Notes: generated by a model not told the origin, from the sequence alone. A DNA stretch of 64,000 bases from an uncultured Lachnospiraceae bacterium (GCA_934317005.1 CAKREB010000001.1:186001-250000), one strand, 5' to 3'. Shown: positions 42,625-52,227, numbered from the stretch's first letter. A program made the numbers and translations.

Positions 42625-43848
42625 ATGAAACGAAAAGCAATATATGCAGTGGTGGGAGCTATCGTAATTGCAGTCATAGGTGGAACAAGATTATACCGTA
42701 GTCAACTGACAAAGCAGGATGGATATTTGGGAAAAGAGGTTGTATATTATCAGGATTCTAGCGAACCGATTGCAGAGGAGGAAGTGGTGACAGCTGCGCC
42801 AGACGTGACGGCAAGCCCGGCTGTCAGCGAACAGACAGCTTCTCCGTCACCTACACAAGCCGTGCAGGACACTCCTGTGGCAACGGTGATGCCTTCTCCG
42901 ACAGCAGCCGGAAAGTATGAAAAGATTCTGGCAAAGGAAAAGGTTCAGGTCTATGAGAGTAGTGGAACCGCAGTGGTAGGCAATGCCGGCTATGAGTTGT
43001 ATAACTATGTCAACAGCGCAGCAAGCCGCTATGCAAAGGCGGTTAACAAACTAACAAAATTGGTAGATGAAAGTGTTAAGGTGTACGACTTGATCGTACC
43101 AACCAGCATGGGGATTACTTTTCCGGATAATAGAAAGAAAAAGGTCAACTCTTCTTCACAGAAAGAGGCATTGGCAAGTATCGAAGAGATGCTTTCCGGA
43201 CGGGAAACCTTTGTGCCGCTTTATGATAAGCTGATGCGGCATCGTACAGAGGATATTTATTTTAGAACGGATCATCACTGGACTTCGCTGGGTGCGTATT
43301 ATGCATATCAGGCATTTTGTGAGGCGAAGGGAATACAGCCAAATGAATTATCGGCTTATCACAAGCAGAAGATTAAAGGCTTTGAGGGCTCTTTTTATCG
43401 TGAAACAAAGAATAAGAATCTGACACCGGATACGATGGAGGTGTTATATCCGTTAAGCAATAAAAAGCTATCGATGAAGTATACAACTACAGAAGGGCAG
43501 AAAATCAGTGCGCCGGTAATTGCAGATGCAACAAAGTATGGAAAAGGAATGAAATATAGTGCTTATATTGCAGGAGATAATCCATATACGATCATTCATA
43601 ATGCACAGATAGAGGATAAATCTTCCTGCGTTGTGATCAAAGAGTCGTTTGGCAATGCCTTTGTTCCGTTTTTGACGGATCATTACCACACGGTGTATGT
43701 GATCGATTATCGTTACTGGGAAGGCAGACTGGCTGATTTTTTAACCAAAAAGAAGATACGGGAAGTGCTTTTGGTCAATAATGTTTCGATGACAAGAAAT
43801 TCTTATCTGCTAGGAAAGTTTATGTCCTGTCTTAACGGGGCAAAGTAA
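42625..43848 (+). CDS. DHHW family (AlgJ/AlgX-like) protein 1
   Basis: This is a 407-residue surface protein with an N-terminal membrane anchor (AIYAVVGAIVIAVIGGT). A Pro/Thr/Ser-rich linker fills residues about 50-95. The AlgJ/AlgX-like catalytic domain follows. The defining TDHHWTSLGAYYAYQAF is near residue 213, and VVIKESFGNAFVPFLTDHY, with the serine of the SGNH-type site, is near 335. Such proteins move acetyl groups onto exported polysaccharides. It lies between DUF4358 and MBOAT. A second DHHW gene at 45421 is a distant paralogue. Confidence 0.87.
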   Translation: MKRKAIYAVVGAIVIAVIGGTRLYRSQLTKQDGYLGKEVVYYQDSSEPIAEEEVVTAAPDVTASPAVSEQTASPSPTQAVQDTPVATVMPSPTAAGKYEKILAKEKVQVYESSGTAVVGNAGYELYNYVNSAASRYAKAVNKLTKLVDESVKVYDLIVPTSMGITFPDNRKKKVNSSSQKEALASIEEMLSGRETFVPLYDKLMRHRTEDIYFRTDHHWTSLGAYYAYQAFCEAKGIQPNELSAYHKQKIKGFEGSFYRETKNKNLTPDTMEVLYPLSNKKLSMKYTTTEGQKISAPVIADATKYGKGMKYSAYIAGDNPYTIIHNAQIEDKSSCVVIKESFGNAFVPFLTDHYHTVYVIDYRYWEGRLADFLTKKKIREVLLVNNVSMTRNSYLLGKFMSCLNGAK

Positions 43849-43905
43849 CAGGCAGTTGACTGATTGAAAACGTGAAGGCTTGACAGTATCAGGAAAGAGG
43901 AAAGA

Positions 43906-45351
43906 ATGGTTTTTAGTAGTTTGGTGTTTTTATGCGTGTTTTTACCGGTTGTGCTGGTTCTATATATGATATGTCCGGTGAAATGCAGAAATTTATTGCT
44001 GGCGGTGGTCAGTCTTGTGTTCTATGCATGGGGAGAACCACGCTATATACTTGTGATGCTGTTTTCTATTGTTTTTGATTACAGTATTGGCAGAGGAATG
44101 GAATGTTTTGCACAGAAGCAGAAGGACAAATGCCATAAGGCTATGTTAGTTCTTTCTGTCGTGGGAAATCTGGGGATTCTGGTGTTTTTTAAATATACGG
44201 ATATGTTGATCAAATCGTGGAATCAGCTTACGGCATCACATGTTGGTGTTTTAAAGATTGCACTTCCGATCGGAATTTCCTTTTATACCTTTCAGGCATT
44301 GTCCTATACGATTGATGTGTATTTAGGAAAGGTTCAGGCACAGCATAATCTGATCTCGTTTGCGATGTATGTCAGCATGTTTCCACAGTTAATTGCCGGC
44401 CCGATCGTGCGTTACCAGAGTATTGAGCATGAGATCACAACGCGAACGGTTTCGCAGGAGCGCTGGGTAAAGGGAATGCAGCGTTTTCTGATTGGCTTGG
44501 GCAAGAAGGTGATTTTGGCAAACCAGATTGGTCTGCTGTGGGATGAAATCTCCCAGACGGGAATCAATTCCCTGAGTATGGCGGGGGCATGGATCGGTGC
44601 GCTTGCGTATACGTTTCAGATTTATTTTGATTTTTCGGGCTATTCTGATATGGCAATCGGTTTGGGGCATATGTTTGGATTTACCTTTCCGGAAAACTTT
44701 AAGCATCCATATGAATCGCAGAATATTACAGAGTTCTGGCGCCGCTGGCATATAACGTTAAGCTCATGGTTTCGGGAATATGTATATATTCCGCTCGGAG
44801 GAAACCGCAAAGGAATCATGCGCCAGATCGTCAATCTTTTTGTCGTGTGGTTTTTGACGGGCTTGTGGCATGGTGCCAGTTGGAATTTTGTCGTGTGGGG
44901 ATTATACTTTTTTGTTATCCTTTTGCTGGAAAAGGTCTTTTTGTTAAAGGAGATGCAGCGCTGGCCACAGGTATTGCGGCATGTTTATGCTTTGTTTCTG
45001 ATTATCGTAGGCTGGGTGCTTTTTGCCATAGAGGATTTTGGCAAGATGGGAAAGTATTTACAGATCATGTTTGGCATGAAAAATACATTTGTGAATGAAA
45101 CTGCACTCTATCAGCTTCAGACTTATGGAGCGTTTTTTGTTGTGCTTGCGATCGCAGCAAGCTGTATCCCGATGCGCCTGCTTCGCAGACTGCGTCGATA
45201 CATGCTCTCTGTAGAAACAGAGTTTGCCATTACAAAAGGAAAGAATGTTGAGTTTATAGCATATAGCGTGTATACCGTGGTAATCCTTTTTGTTAGTCTG
45301 AGTCTTTTGATCAGTGGCTCGTATAATCCGTTTTTATATTTTCGATTTTAG
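43906..45351 (+). CDS. MBOAT family membrane O-acyltransferase
   Basis: This 481-residue protein has about eleven membrane helices and is homologous to AlgI and DltB. It takes acyl groups from a cytoplasmic donor and passes them across the membrane. Family motifs are FPQLIAGPIVRY near residue 157, YSDMAIGLGHMFGF near 245, EFWRRWHITLSSWFREYVYI near 275 and TGLWHGASWNFVVWG near 325, the last with the catalytic histidine. GGAAAGAGGAAAGA precedes the ATG. It is flanked by two DHHW genes, which are likely alternative or joint acceptors. Confidence 0.95.
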   Translation: MVFSSLVFLCVFLPVVLVLYMICPVKCRNLLLAVVSLVFYAWGEPRYILVMLFSIVFDYSIGRGMECFAQKQKDKCHKAMLVLSVVGNLGILVFFKYTDMLIKSWNQLTASHVGVLKIALPIGISFYTFQALSYTIDVYLGKVQAQHNLISFAMYVSMFPQLIAGPIVRYQSIEHEITTRTVSQERWVKGMQRFLIGLGKKVILANQIGLLWDEISQTGINSLSMAGAWIGALAYTFQIYFDFSGYSDMAIGLGHMFGFTFPENFKHPYESQNITEFWRRWHITLSSWFREYVYIPLGGNRKGIMRQIVNLFVVWFLTGLWHGASWNFVVWGLYFFVILLLEKVFLLKEMQRWPQVLRHVYALFLIIVGWVLFAIEDFGKMGKYLQIMFGMKNTFVNETALYQLQTYGAFFVVLAIAASCIPMRLLRRLRRYMLSVETEFAITKGKNVEFIAYSVYTVVILFVSLSLLISGSYNPFLYFRF

Positions 45352-45420
45352 TCTGAAAAATACTAAAACGTCTGCGAAATAGGAAATCGTATAAAAGCAT
45401 GTCCGGAAATGAGGAATTTT

Positions 45421-46539
45421 ATGAAAAAAAATTATCAGATTTATAGCATTATTGTGTTTGGAATATTGGCACTGTTTGGGGCATTTACATTTTTAAGACC
45501 ACAGAAATCCTATTCTGAAAACGAAAACCGTTATTTGGAACAGCTGCCGAAGGTGACAGTGGATAGTTTGCTAAATGGTGAGTTTGAAAGTGAATTTGAA
45601 ACAGCATTTAGCGATCAGTTTCCGGGCAGAGATGCATGGATGAAGGGAGCGACCGTTGTTAAGCAGGCAATGGGGTTTCGGGATGTGGGAGATGTCTACC
45701 TCGGAAAGGATGGCTATCTTCTTGCCAAGACGACACAGAGTGACATTGATCAGAAGCAGTATCTGAGAAATCTGCGTTATGTGGAGTACTTTGGTGATTG
45801 TATGGGCGGACAGGCAAGTACGATACTGGTTCCTTCCCCGGCGACTATTTTACAGTCTAAGCTGCCACTCAATGCCCCTTATTATGATGCGGAGGCAATG
45901 TATCGGGAAGCGGAGGCTATGTTGAAAAAGGCAGACCATGTGGATGTCCGTCCGGAGCTAAAGGAATATGCCAAGCAGAATCAGGTTTATTATCATACGG
46001 ATCATCATTGGACACTTTTAGGTGCCTATGCAGCATATAGTGCGTATAGTGAGGCGACGCAGTTGGAGAAGCACACATATGGCTATTTTGTACCTAAAAA
46101 GATAACGGAAGATTTTCAGGGAACGATGTATTCTAAGGTGATGCCGCTGGCTGCCAAAAGTGATATGATGTATGCAGCAACGAATATTCCAAAAGCCAGT
46201 GTGTTCTATGATGGGGAGGAAAGCAGTGCCATTTATGACGTAGAAAAGCTGACGCAGAAGGATAAGTATGGCTATTACTTTGGTGGAAATTATGGACAGG
46301 TTGTCATACGGATGAAGGAAAATCCGGAGAAAAAGCTTTTGGTAATAAAGGATTCCTTTGCAAACTGTTTTGTTCCTTTTCTGATGGAAAACTATGACGA
46401 GATCACGATGATCGACCTGCGTTATTATAGAAAATCTGTACGAAAGCTGTTGAAGGAAAATCAATTTGACCGCGCATTGGTACTGTATGAAATGAGTAAT
46501 TTTGCGCAGGACACTAATATATATAAGCTGGTGCATTAA
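45421..46539 (+). CDS. DHHW family (AlgJ/AlgX-like) protein 2
   Basis: This is a 372-residue membrane-anchored protein (helix IYSIIVFGILALFGAF near the start). An N-terminal SGNH-like opening (NRYLEQLPKVTVDSLLNGEF, FETAFSDQFPGRDAWMKGA) leads to HTDHHWTLLGAYAAYSAY near residue 198 and LLVIKDSFANCFVPFLMENY near 303. It has the same fold as the 42625 protein but no Pro/Thr-rich linker. The start at 45421 is chosen because TGAGGAATTTT sits before it. It ends the acetylation cluster. Confidence 0.88.
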   Translation: MKKNYQIYSIIVFGILALFGAFTFLRPQKSYSENENRYLEQLPKVTVDSLLNGEFESEFETAFSDQFPGRDAWMKGATVVKQAMGFRDVGDVYLGKDGYLLAKTTQSDIDQKQYLRNLRYVEYFGDCMGGQASTILVPSPATILQSKLPLNAPYYDAEAMYREAEAMLKKADHVDVRPELKEYAKQNQVYYHTDHHWTLLGAYAAYSAYSEATQLEKHTYGYFVPKKITEDFQGTMYSKVMPLAAKSDMMYAATNIPKASVFYDGEESSAIYDVEKLTQKDKYGYYFGGNYGQVVIRMKENPEKKLLVIKDSFANCFVPFLMENYDEITMIDLRYYRKSVRKLLKENQFDRALVLYEMSNFAQDTNIYKLVH

Positions 46540-46584
46540 AAGATAGGATACACGCGCAAAAACGTGCGCAGAAAAGAGGTTCAT

Positions 46585-47565
46585 ATGAAAGAATATCGTG
46601 TTGGAATTATGGGAGCCGGTGGAATTGCCCATACTATGGCAAACACATTGGCGGGCATGAAAAATGTTGTATGTGGTGCGGTTGCATCAAGAACTTTAGA
46701 AAAAGCACAAAAGTTTGCTAAAGAATTTGGAATCGGGCAAGCGTATGGTTCCTATGAGGAACTGGCAGCAGATGATACGATCGATCTGGTCTATATTGCA
46801 ACACCACATTCAGAGCATTTGTCAAATGCAAGACTATGTATTTCGCATCATAAACCGGTCCTGGTAGAAAAAGCATTTACGGCAAATACTGCTCAGGCAG
46901 AAGAGCTTCTTGCGTATGCTAAGCAGGAAAATGTATTTGTGACGGAAGCAATCTGGGTGCGTTATATGCCATTTCTTGCTAAGATGAAGGAAGTGCTTGC
47001 AAGCGGTGTGATTGGCAGACCGACGATGCTGACCGCAAATCTTGGCTATGATATTGATCAGAATGCAAGACTGACAGATCCGATGTTAGCAGGAGGTGCT
47101 TTGTTAGATGTTGGAATCTATGCTTTGACCTTTGCATGTATGATGTTTGGAACGGACTATGACAAGGTTTCTTCTGTCTGTACATATTGTTCTACAGGAG
47201 TAGATGAACAGGATAGCATAACGTTGATTTATCCGGATGGAAAGATGGCGGTACTGAACGCTTCTATGCTGTCTGTGAGTGATCGAAAGGGAATCATTCA
47301 TGGGGACAAGGGATTTATTATTATAGAAAATATCAATAATTTTGAAAGTATGTCTGTATATAATGAAGCTTATGAACGTGTGGCGTATTATGAGAGAGAA
47401 CCACAGATCACAGGCTATGAGTATGAAGTGCAAAAGGCTTTAGAAGCGATTGCAAATGGGGAAATGTCCTGCACTGACATGCCTCATGAGGAAACGATAC
47501 GCATGATGAAGCTTATGGATGAGCTTCGCAATCAGTGGGGAATTGTATATCCGTTTGAAAAATAA
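46585..47565 (+). CDS. Gfo/Idh/MocA family oxidoreductase
   Basis: This is a 326-residue NAD(P)-dependent dehydrogenase. The Rossmann motif GIMGAGGIAHTMANTLAGM opens it. IDLVYIATPHSEHLSNA and KPVLVEKAFTANTAQAEE (with the family's EKP-like lysine as EKA) follow, then GGALLDVGIYALTF in the substrate domain. Members act on sugars, inositols or nucleotide sugars. The start at 46585 follows AGAGG. It follows the acetylation cluster on the same strand, about 45 bases later, so it may share its transcript, but a functional link is not shown. Confidence 0.9.
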   Translation: MKEYRVGIMGAGGIAHTMANTLAGMKNVVCGAVASRTLEKAQKFAKEFGIGQAYGSYEELAADDTIDLVYIATPHSEHLSNARLCISHHKPVLVEKAFTANTAQAEELLAYAKQENVFVTEAIWVRYMPFLAKMKEVLASGVIGRPTMLTANLGYDIDQNARLTDPMLAGGALLDVGIYALTFACMMFGTDYDKVSSVCTYCSTGVDEQDSITLIYPDGKMAVLNASMLSVSDRKGIIHGDKGFIIIENINNFESMSVYNEAYERVAYYEREPQITGYEYEVQKALEAIANGEMSCTDMPHEETIRMMKLMDELRNQWGIVYPFEK

Positions 47566-47772
47566 GAAATCAAACGGTTGCCTTAGTTATAACATTGTTT
47601 TGGATATTTTTGGCAAAACTCTTTCTTCATAAAGTTCACAAATTCTTTCGAATTGCCCAGGTTGCTTTTTTAGTTGCTTAGTTTTATACTTATTAAAAGT
47701 TGGACGAATTGTGATAAATGTCTAAATTTTGAGAATAGATAAAAGATAGAAGGGCTTTAAGGAGGGCGTGCG
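47566..47772 (+). other. Upstream region of the FtsH-HAD gene
   Basis: About 200 A+T-rich bases that should carry the promoter. I see no clear -35/-10 pair and no recognisable leader RNA. The ribosome site AAGGAGGG at 47759-47766 supports the TTG start. Confidence 0.4.
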
Positions 47773-50481
47773 TTGGATAAGAACAATCGAAATCAGGACA
47801 AAAAGAACAATCGAACAGGCATTATTATCTGTCTGTTGGTAGCATTAGGAACTTTTTTGGTGTTTTCTTTCATGAACAGTCAGGTAAAGAATGCGACGAA
47901 TAAGGAGATTAGTTACGACCAGTTTTTACAGATGTTAGAGGATGGCAATGTAAAGTCTGTAACGATCACTTCAAATGAGTTGGAGATCGTACCGCAGACA
48001 CAGCAGAACTCGCTGTATCAGATGACATATTATACAGGACTGATCACAATGGATACGCAGTTGGTAGACCGACTGGACAAGGCCGGTGTAAAGTTTAGCC
48101 GGGATACTTCGGACAGTACATCGGGCATTGGCTATATGTTACTTACAACCCTGCTTCCTATCCTGCTTTTGTGGGGTGGTTTATTCTTCCTATTCCGTAC
48201 TATGTCAAAGAGCTCAGGCGGCATGATGGGCGTTGGCAAAAGTACAGCGAAGATGTATGTGCAGAAAGAAACCGGCGTGCTGTTTAAGGATGTTGCCGGT
48301 CAGGAGGAGGCGATGGATTCGCTCAACGAATTGGTTGACTTCCTTCACAATCCACAGAAGTATGCGGCGATCGGAGCGAAGTTACCAAAGGGAGCACTTT
48401 TGGTGGGACCTCCGGGAACCGGTAAAACGTTGCTTGCCAAGGCGGTTGCCGGAGAAGCAGGAGTTCCGTTTTTCTCATTGTCAGGTTCTGACTTTGTGGA
48501 AATGTTTGTTGGTGTGGGTGCATCACGTGTGCGTGATTTGTTTAAACAGGCACAGCAGATGGCACCATGTATTATTTTTATCGATGAGATCGATGCGATC
48601 GGAAAGAGCCGTGACAGTCGCTATGGCGGTGGAAATGATGAGCGTGAGCAGACTTTGAACCAGCTGCTTTCTGAGATGGATGGTTTTGACAGTTCGAAAG
48701 GATTAGTCATTCTGGGTGCTACAAACCGTCCGGAGGTACTTGATAAGGCGCTTCTTCGTCCGGGACGTTTTGACCGTAGGATCATTGTGGAAAAGCCGGA
48801 TCTGAAGGGACGTGTTGATATTTTAAAGGTTCATGCCAAAGATGTTATGATGGATGAATCTGTTGACTTTGATGCAATTGCGCTGGCAACCAGTGGAGCG
48901 GTTGGTGCAGATCTTGCCAATATGATCAACGAAGCAGCAATCATGGCAGTCCGCAGTGGTAGAAAGGCAGTCAGTCAGCGTGATCTGTTTGAGGCGGTAG
49001 AAGTGGTTATTGCCGGTAAGGAGAAGAAAGATCGTATCTTAGGAAAAGAAGAGAAACGAATCGTTGCCTATCACGAGGTTGGTCATGCACTGGTTACGGC
49101 ATTACAGAAAAATGCAGAACCGGTACAAAAGATTACGATCGTACCGAGAACAATGGGTTCTCTGGGTTATGTGATGCAGGTGCCGGAGGAAGAAAAATAT
49201 CTGATGAGCAAGGAAGAGATCCTGACACGGATCGTTACCCTTTTTGGTGGACGTGCCGCAGAGGAATTAGTCTTTGGCTCGATTACAACGGGTGCATCGA
49301 ATGATATTGAAAAAGCGACTTCTTTGGCACGTTCGATGGTAACACAGTATGGTATGTCTGAGAAGTTTGGACTGATCGGTCTGGAATCTGTAGAAAATAA
49401 ATATCTGGATGGCCGTACCGTTATGAACTGTGGAGATGCCACAGAGGCAGAGGTTGATCAGGAGGTTATGCGCATCCTGAAGGAATGTTACAAAAAGGCT
49501 GTCGAGTATCTTTCCGGAAATCGGGAAGCATTGGATAAGCTGGCAGCTTACCTGATCGAGCATGAAACGATTACAGGCAAGGAATTTATGAAGATTTACC
49601 GTAAGGTAAAAGGAATGGAAGAACCGGAAGGTGATTTCTATGATGCTATCGTTCTTGATGTAGATGGCACATTGGTCAACTCTAAGAGAGAGATTACAGA
49701 AGTGACGCGGATGGCTTTGATTGATGCGCAGAAGCGTGGCAAGATTGTTGCGATTGCGTCCGGCCGTTCGATTTCCGGTATCCGTAAGACGGCATCGAAG
49801 ATTTCTCTGGAGGAGTTCGGAGGATATGTGATCGCATACAACGGTACAACTGTTTTGAACTGTAAGACAGGTGAGTGCATTTGTAACCAGACGATTCCGT
49901 CAGAGCTGATCGCACCGGTCTATGAGGCGGCAAAAGAGGCAAATGTCGGCATTCTGGCATATCATGATGCCGAGAAGGAATTATTATCCGGAAATGGCAT
50001 CAATCAGTATGTGGAAGCGGATGCGAAAGCATGTGAGGTAACAATCCGCGAAACAGATAAGTTTATAAAAGAGATCAACTTCCCGGTTAATAAGCTGTTT
50101 ATGACAGGGGAACCAACCTATATGAAGGAAGTAGAAAAGGTTATGCAGCAGAAGTTTGGTGACAGACTGAATGTGTTCCGTTCCGATCCTTACTATGTAG
50201 AGCTTCTTCCGAAGTTTGTAGATAAGGGTGTGGCAGTTTCTAAGCTGATGACGCATCTGGACATCAAAAAGGACAAGGTTATCTGCGTTGGTGACAGCTA
50301 TAATGACTTGTCGATGCTTCGCTGTGCCGGTCTTGGCGTTGCGATGGGAAATGCACAGAAGGAAGTGCAGGAGGCAGCAGATTATATTACAGCCGGCAAC
50401 GATGAAGACGGTGTGGCAAAGGTTGTAGAGCGGTTTATGACAGCGAAAAAGGACGATGCAGAAAAGGAAATAGAAGAATAG
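47773..50481 (+). CDS. ftsH: FtsH metalloprotease fused to a Cof-type HAD phosphatase
   Basis: This is a 902-residue protein in one unbroken frame. Residues 1-615 are a full FtsH, the membrane AAA+ zinc protease that degrades damaged membrane and regulatory proteins. It has membrane helices near 15-34 and 120-141, Walker A GPPGTGKT at 212-219, Walker B IIFIDE at 267-272, the zinc site HEVGH at 434-438 and aspartate 511. After GMEEPEGDFY comes a HAD-IIB (Cof) phosphatase, about 622-893: DVDGTLVNS with the nucleophile aspartate at 629, SGR near 665, and GDSYNDLSML near 840. HAD-IIB enzymes are normally separate proteins of about 270 residues. The TTG start has AAGGAGGG six bases upstream. Methionine 615 has a weak internal ribosome site. 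Confidence 0.93.
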   Translation: MDKNNRNQDKKNNRTGIIICLLVALGTFLVFSFMNSQVKNATNKEISYDQFLQMLEDGNVKSVTITSNELEIVPQTQQNSLYQMTYYTGLITMDTQLVDRLDKAGVKFSRDTSDSTSGIGYMLLTTLLPILLLWGGLFFLFRTMSKSSGGMMGVGKSTAKMYVQKETGVLFKDVAGQEEAMDSLNELVDFLHNPQKYAAIGAKLPKGALLVGPPGTGKTLLAKAVAGEAGVPFFSLSGSDFVEMFVGVGASRVRDLFKQAQQMAPCIIFIDEIDAIGKSRDSRYGGGNDEREQTLNQLLSEMDGFDSSKGLVILGATNRPEVLDKALLRPGRFDRRIIVEKPDLKGRVDILKVHAKDVMMDESVDFDAIALATSGAVGADLANMINEAAIMAVRSGRKAVSQRDLFEAVEVVIAGKEKKDRILGKEEKRIVAYHEVGHALVTALQKNAEPVQKITIVPRTMGSLGYVMQVPEEEKYLMSKEEILTRIVTLFGGRAAEELVFGSITTGASNDIEKATSLARSMVTQYGMSEKFGLIGLESVENKYLDGRTVMNCGDATEAEVDQEVMRILKECYKKAVEYLSGNREALDKLAAYLIEHETITGKEFMKIYRKVKGMEEPEGDFYDAIVLDVDGTLVNSKREITEVTRMALIDAQKRGKIVAIASGRSISGIRKTASKISLEEFGGYVIAYNGTTVLNCKTGECICNQTIPSELIAPVYEAAKEANVGILAYHDAEKELLSGNGINQYVEADAKACEVTIRETDKFIKEINFPVNKLFMTGEPTYMKEVEKVMQQKFGDRLNVFRSDPYYVELLPKFVDKGVAVSKLMTHLDIKKDKVICVGDSYNDLSMLRCAGLGVAMGNAQKEVQEAADYITAGNDEDGVAKVVERFMTAKKDDAEKEIEE

Positions 50482-50515
50482 AATATATTTTCAAGTGTGC
50501 GGAAAGGAGAGACGA

Positions 50516-51121
50516 ATGGCTTTAGAAAATAAGTTTAATATTACAGATTCCGCAGAACTTGCAAGGATGGAAGAAAAGATAAGTAAGAAAAAAGCAGCTG
50601 CCTTATTTGAAAATGGATACTTAGACACTTATAAAGCGGGAACATTTAAGATGCTTGCGGCAATTCATAAGTATCTGTTTGGCGAAATTTACGATTTTGC
50701 AGGACAGCTACGCACAGTAAATCTTGCAAAGGGAAATTTTCGGTTTGCGCCGGTGATGTATTTGCAGAACGCAATTGAGAATGTTGAAAAGATGCCACAG
50801 TCTACCTTTGACGAGATTATTGAAAAATATGTAGAGATGAATATAGCACATCCATTTCGAGAGGGAAACGGTCGGAGTACCAGAATATGGCTTGATTTGA
50901 TTTTGAAAAGGGAATTGAAAAAAGTCATTAATTGGAGTTTGGTGGATAAGGAAGACTACTTACTGGCAATGGAGAGAAGTCCGATTAAGGACATCGAAAT
51001 AAAGTATTTTCTGAAAAAAGCCTTAACAGATCAGGTAGATGATCGGGAAGTGTATATGAAAGGGATTGATCATAGCTATTATTATGAAGGATACATGGTA
51101 TACAAAGCAAAGGATTTATAG
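50516..51121 (+). CDS. Fic family AMP-transferase, class III type
   Basis: This is a 201-residue Fic protein expected to transfer AMP from ATP to a target protein. The catalytic motif HPFREGNGRSTR at residues 112-123 is complete. The flap region (GNFRFAPVMYLQNAI) is upstream. Near the C-terminus SYYYEG (187-192) matches the inhibitory motif [S/T]xxxE[G/N], whose glutamate blocks ATP binding; its C-terminal position defines class III, self-inhibited as in Neisseria Fic. The start at 50516 follows GGAAAGGAGAG. It begins 34 bases after the FtsH-HAD stop, and no separate antitoxin gene is present. A known class III member modifies DNA gyrase; the target here is unknown. Confidence 0.93.
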   Translation: MALENKFNITDSAELARMEEKISKKKAAALFENGYLDTYKAGTFKMLAAIHKYLFGEIYDFAGQLRTVNLAKGNFRFAPVMYLQNAIENVEKMPQSTFDEIIEKYVEMNIAHPFREGNGRSTRIWLDLILKRELKKVINWSLVDKEDYLLAMERSPIKDIEIKYFLKKALTDQVDDREVYMKGIDHSYYYEGYMVYKAKDL

Positions 51122-51153
51122 TGGTGGGAAATAAAATATTTTAAAATACTAGT

Positions 51154-51206
51154 CAAGTCAAATACCCTGTGGTAAGCAATGTGGTATTTGACTTGATGTT
51201 TTTTTA
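51154..51206 (+). terminator. Intrinsic terminator of the Fic gene
   Basis: CAAGTCAAATACC and GGTATTTGACTTG form a 13-bp perfect stem, followed by ATGTTTTTTT. Confidence 0.9.
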
Positions 51207-51261
51207 TGGAATAGAAAAATGCTCGTACAGTAGTGGTATACCAACACCTGCGATGCCCTTT

Positions 51262-52023
51262 TTATAATCTATCATCTATTGTCTGCAGTGGCAGACCGTA
51301 TGTTTCGCATAGTTTTTTGGCTCTGGCAAAGACAGAGGTGTTTGTAAGCTGCTCCGGTGCATGGGCATCCACGCCAAGAATGGCACTGTTTCCGGCTTTT
51401 TGGGCAATATTTAGAAAGCGGTTGGATGGATAGTGGCGGTGTTCCCAAAAACCTAATATATTAATCTCGACAGGAATATTCTTTTCCTTTAATAAACGGC
51501 ATAAGCGCAACATATGCTTTTCGTAGATTTCGTCGGAACCGGTGTAGTTGATTACATCAGGATGAGCTACATAGAGGTATCTTCCGGTTTCTACACCCTC
51601 ACAGACCAGATCGACATAGCGCTTTAGAATCGTTTCGTCATTGGTAGGAGTACCGGTGTAGATTGAGTCGGACTCGGTACCGAGAAAATGCTGGCCGAGG
51701 ATTAGATAATCTAGTGGATAATCAGCGAAAAGCTCTTGCTGCTTCTGGGCGAGCGCAGGATCGTATTCTGCTTCAAATCCCATAAAAATACGAATATCAT
51801 TCTTATATTCTTCACGCAAGGACTCCAACGAGTGAAAATAGCCATCTATTTCGGAAGGCTTCATGCGGATGCCGGAAACGTAGCCATCCGGAAATGGCCA
51901 GGGACAGTGATCAGAAAATCCTAAAATCTGAAAACCGCTTTGAATGGCTGCTTCGACATATTCTCTATCTTCACCTTTGGCGTGCTGACAGCGTTTGGTG
52001 TGGGTATGATAATTTGCTAACAT
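51262..52023 (-). CDS. PHP-domain histidinol-phosphatase-like protein
   Basis: This is a 253-residue enzyme of the PHP superfamily, HisJ-like. Metal ligands occur in NYHTHTKRCQHA at the start, GFSDHCPWPF near 35, GFEAEYDP near 82, LGQHFL near 108, VAHPDV near 152 and GVDAHAPEQL near 222. HisJ removes phosphate from histidinol phosphate in histidine synthesis, but no other his genes are nearby, so another phosphate ester is possible. AGAGGATTATC precedes the ATG. It is the last gene before the IS110 region. Confidence 0.9.
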   Translation of the reverse strand: MLANYHTHTKRCQHAKGEDREYVEAAIQSGFQILGFSDHCPWPFPDGYVSGIRMKPSEIDGYFHSLESLREEYKNDIRIFMGFEAEYDPALAQKQQELFADYPLDYLILGQHFLGTESDSIYTGTPTNDETILKRYVDLVCEGVETGRYLYVAHPDVINYTGSDEIYEKHMLRLCRLLKEKNIPVEINILGFWEHRHYPSNRFLNIAQKAGNSAILGVDAHAPEQLTNTSVFARAKKLCETYGLPLQTIDDRL

Positions 52024-52227
52024 GATAATCCTCTTTTCTGCGTATATTTTTTTGTATTATGGGTTTCACTTATTAAAATCAAAACTATTATAACATTTGT
52101 CTGACCATTGGCAAGGGATTCTGTAGAATTCAAAAAATGACTGTTGAAAATTGACAAAAGCCGATTCTCCGCTTATGCTAAAAGGGATTTATCAAAGGAG
52201 CTTCCTGTATAATTAAAAATATAGAGG

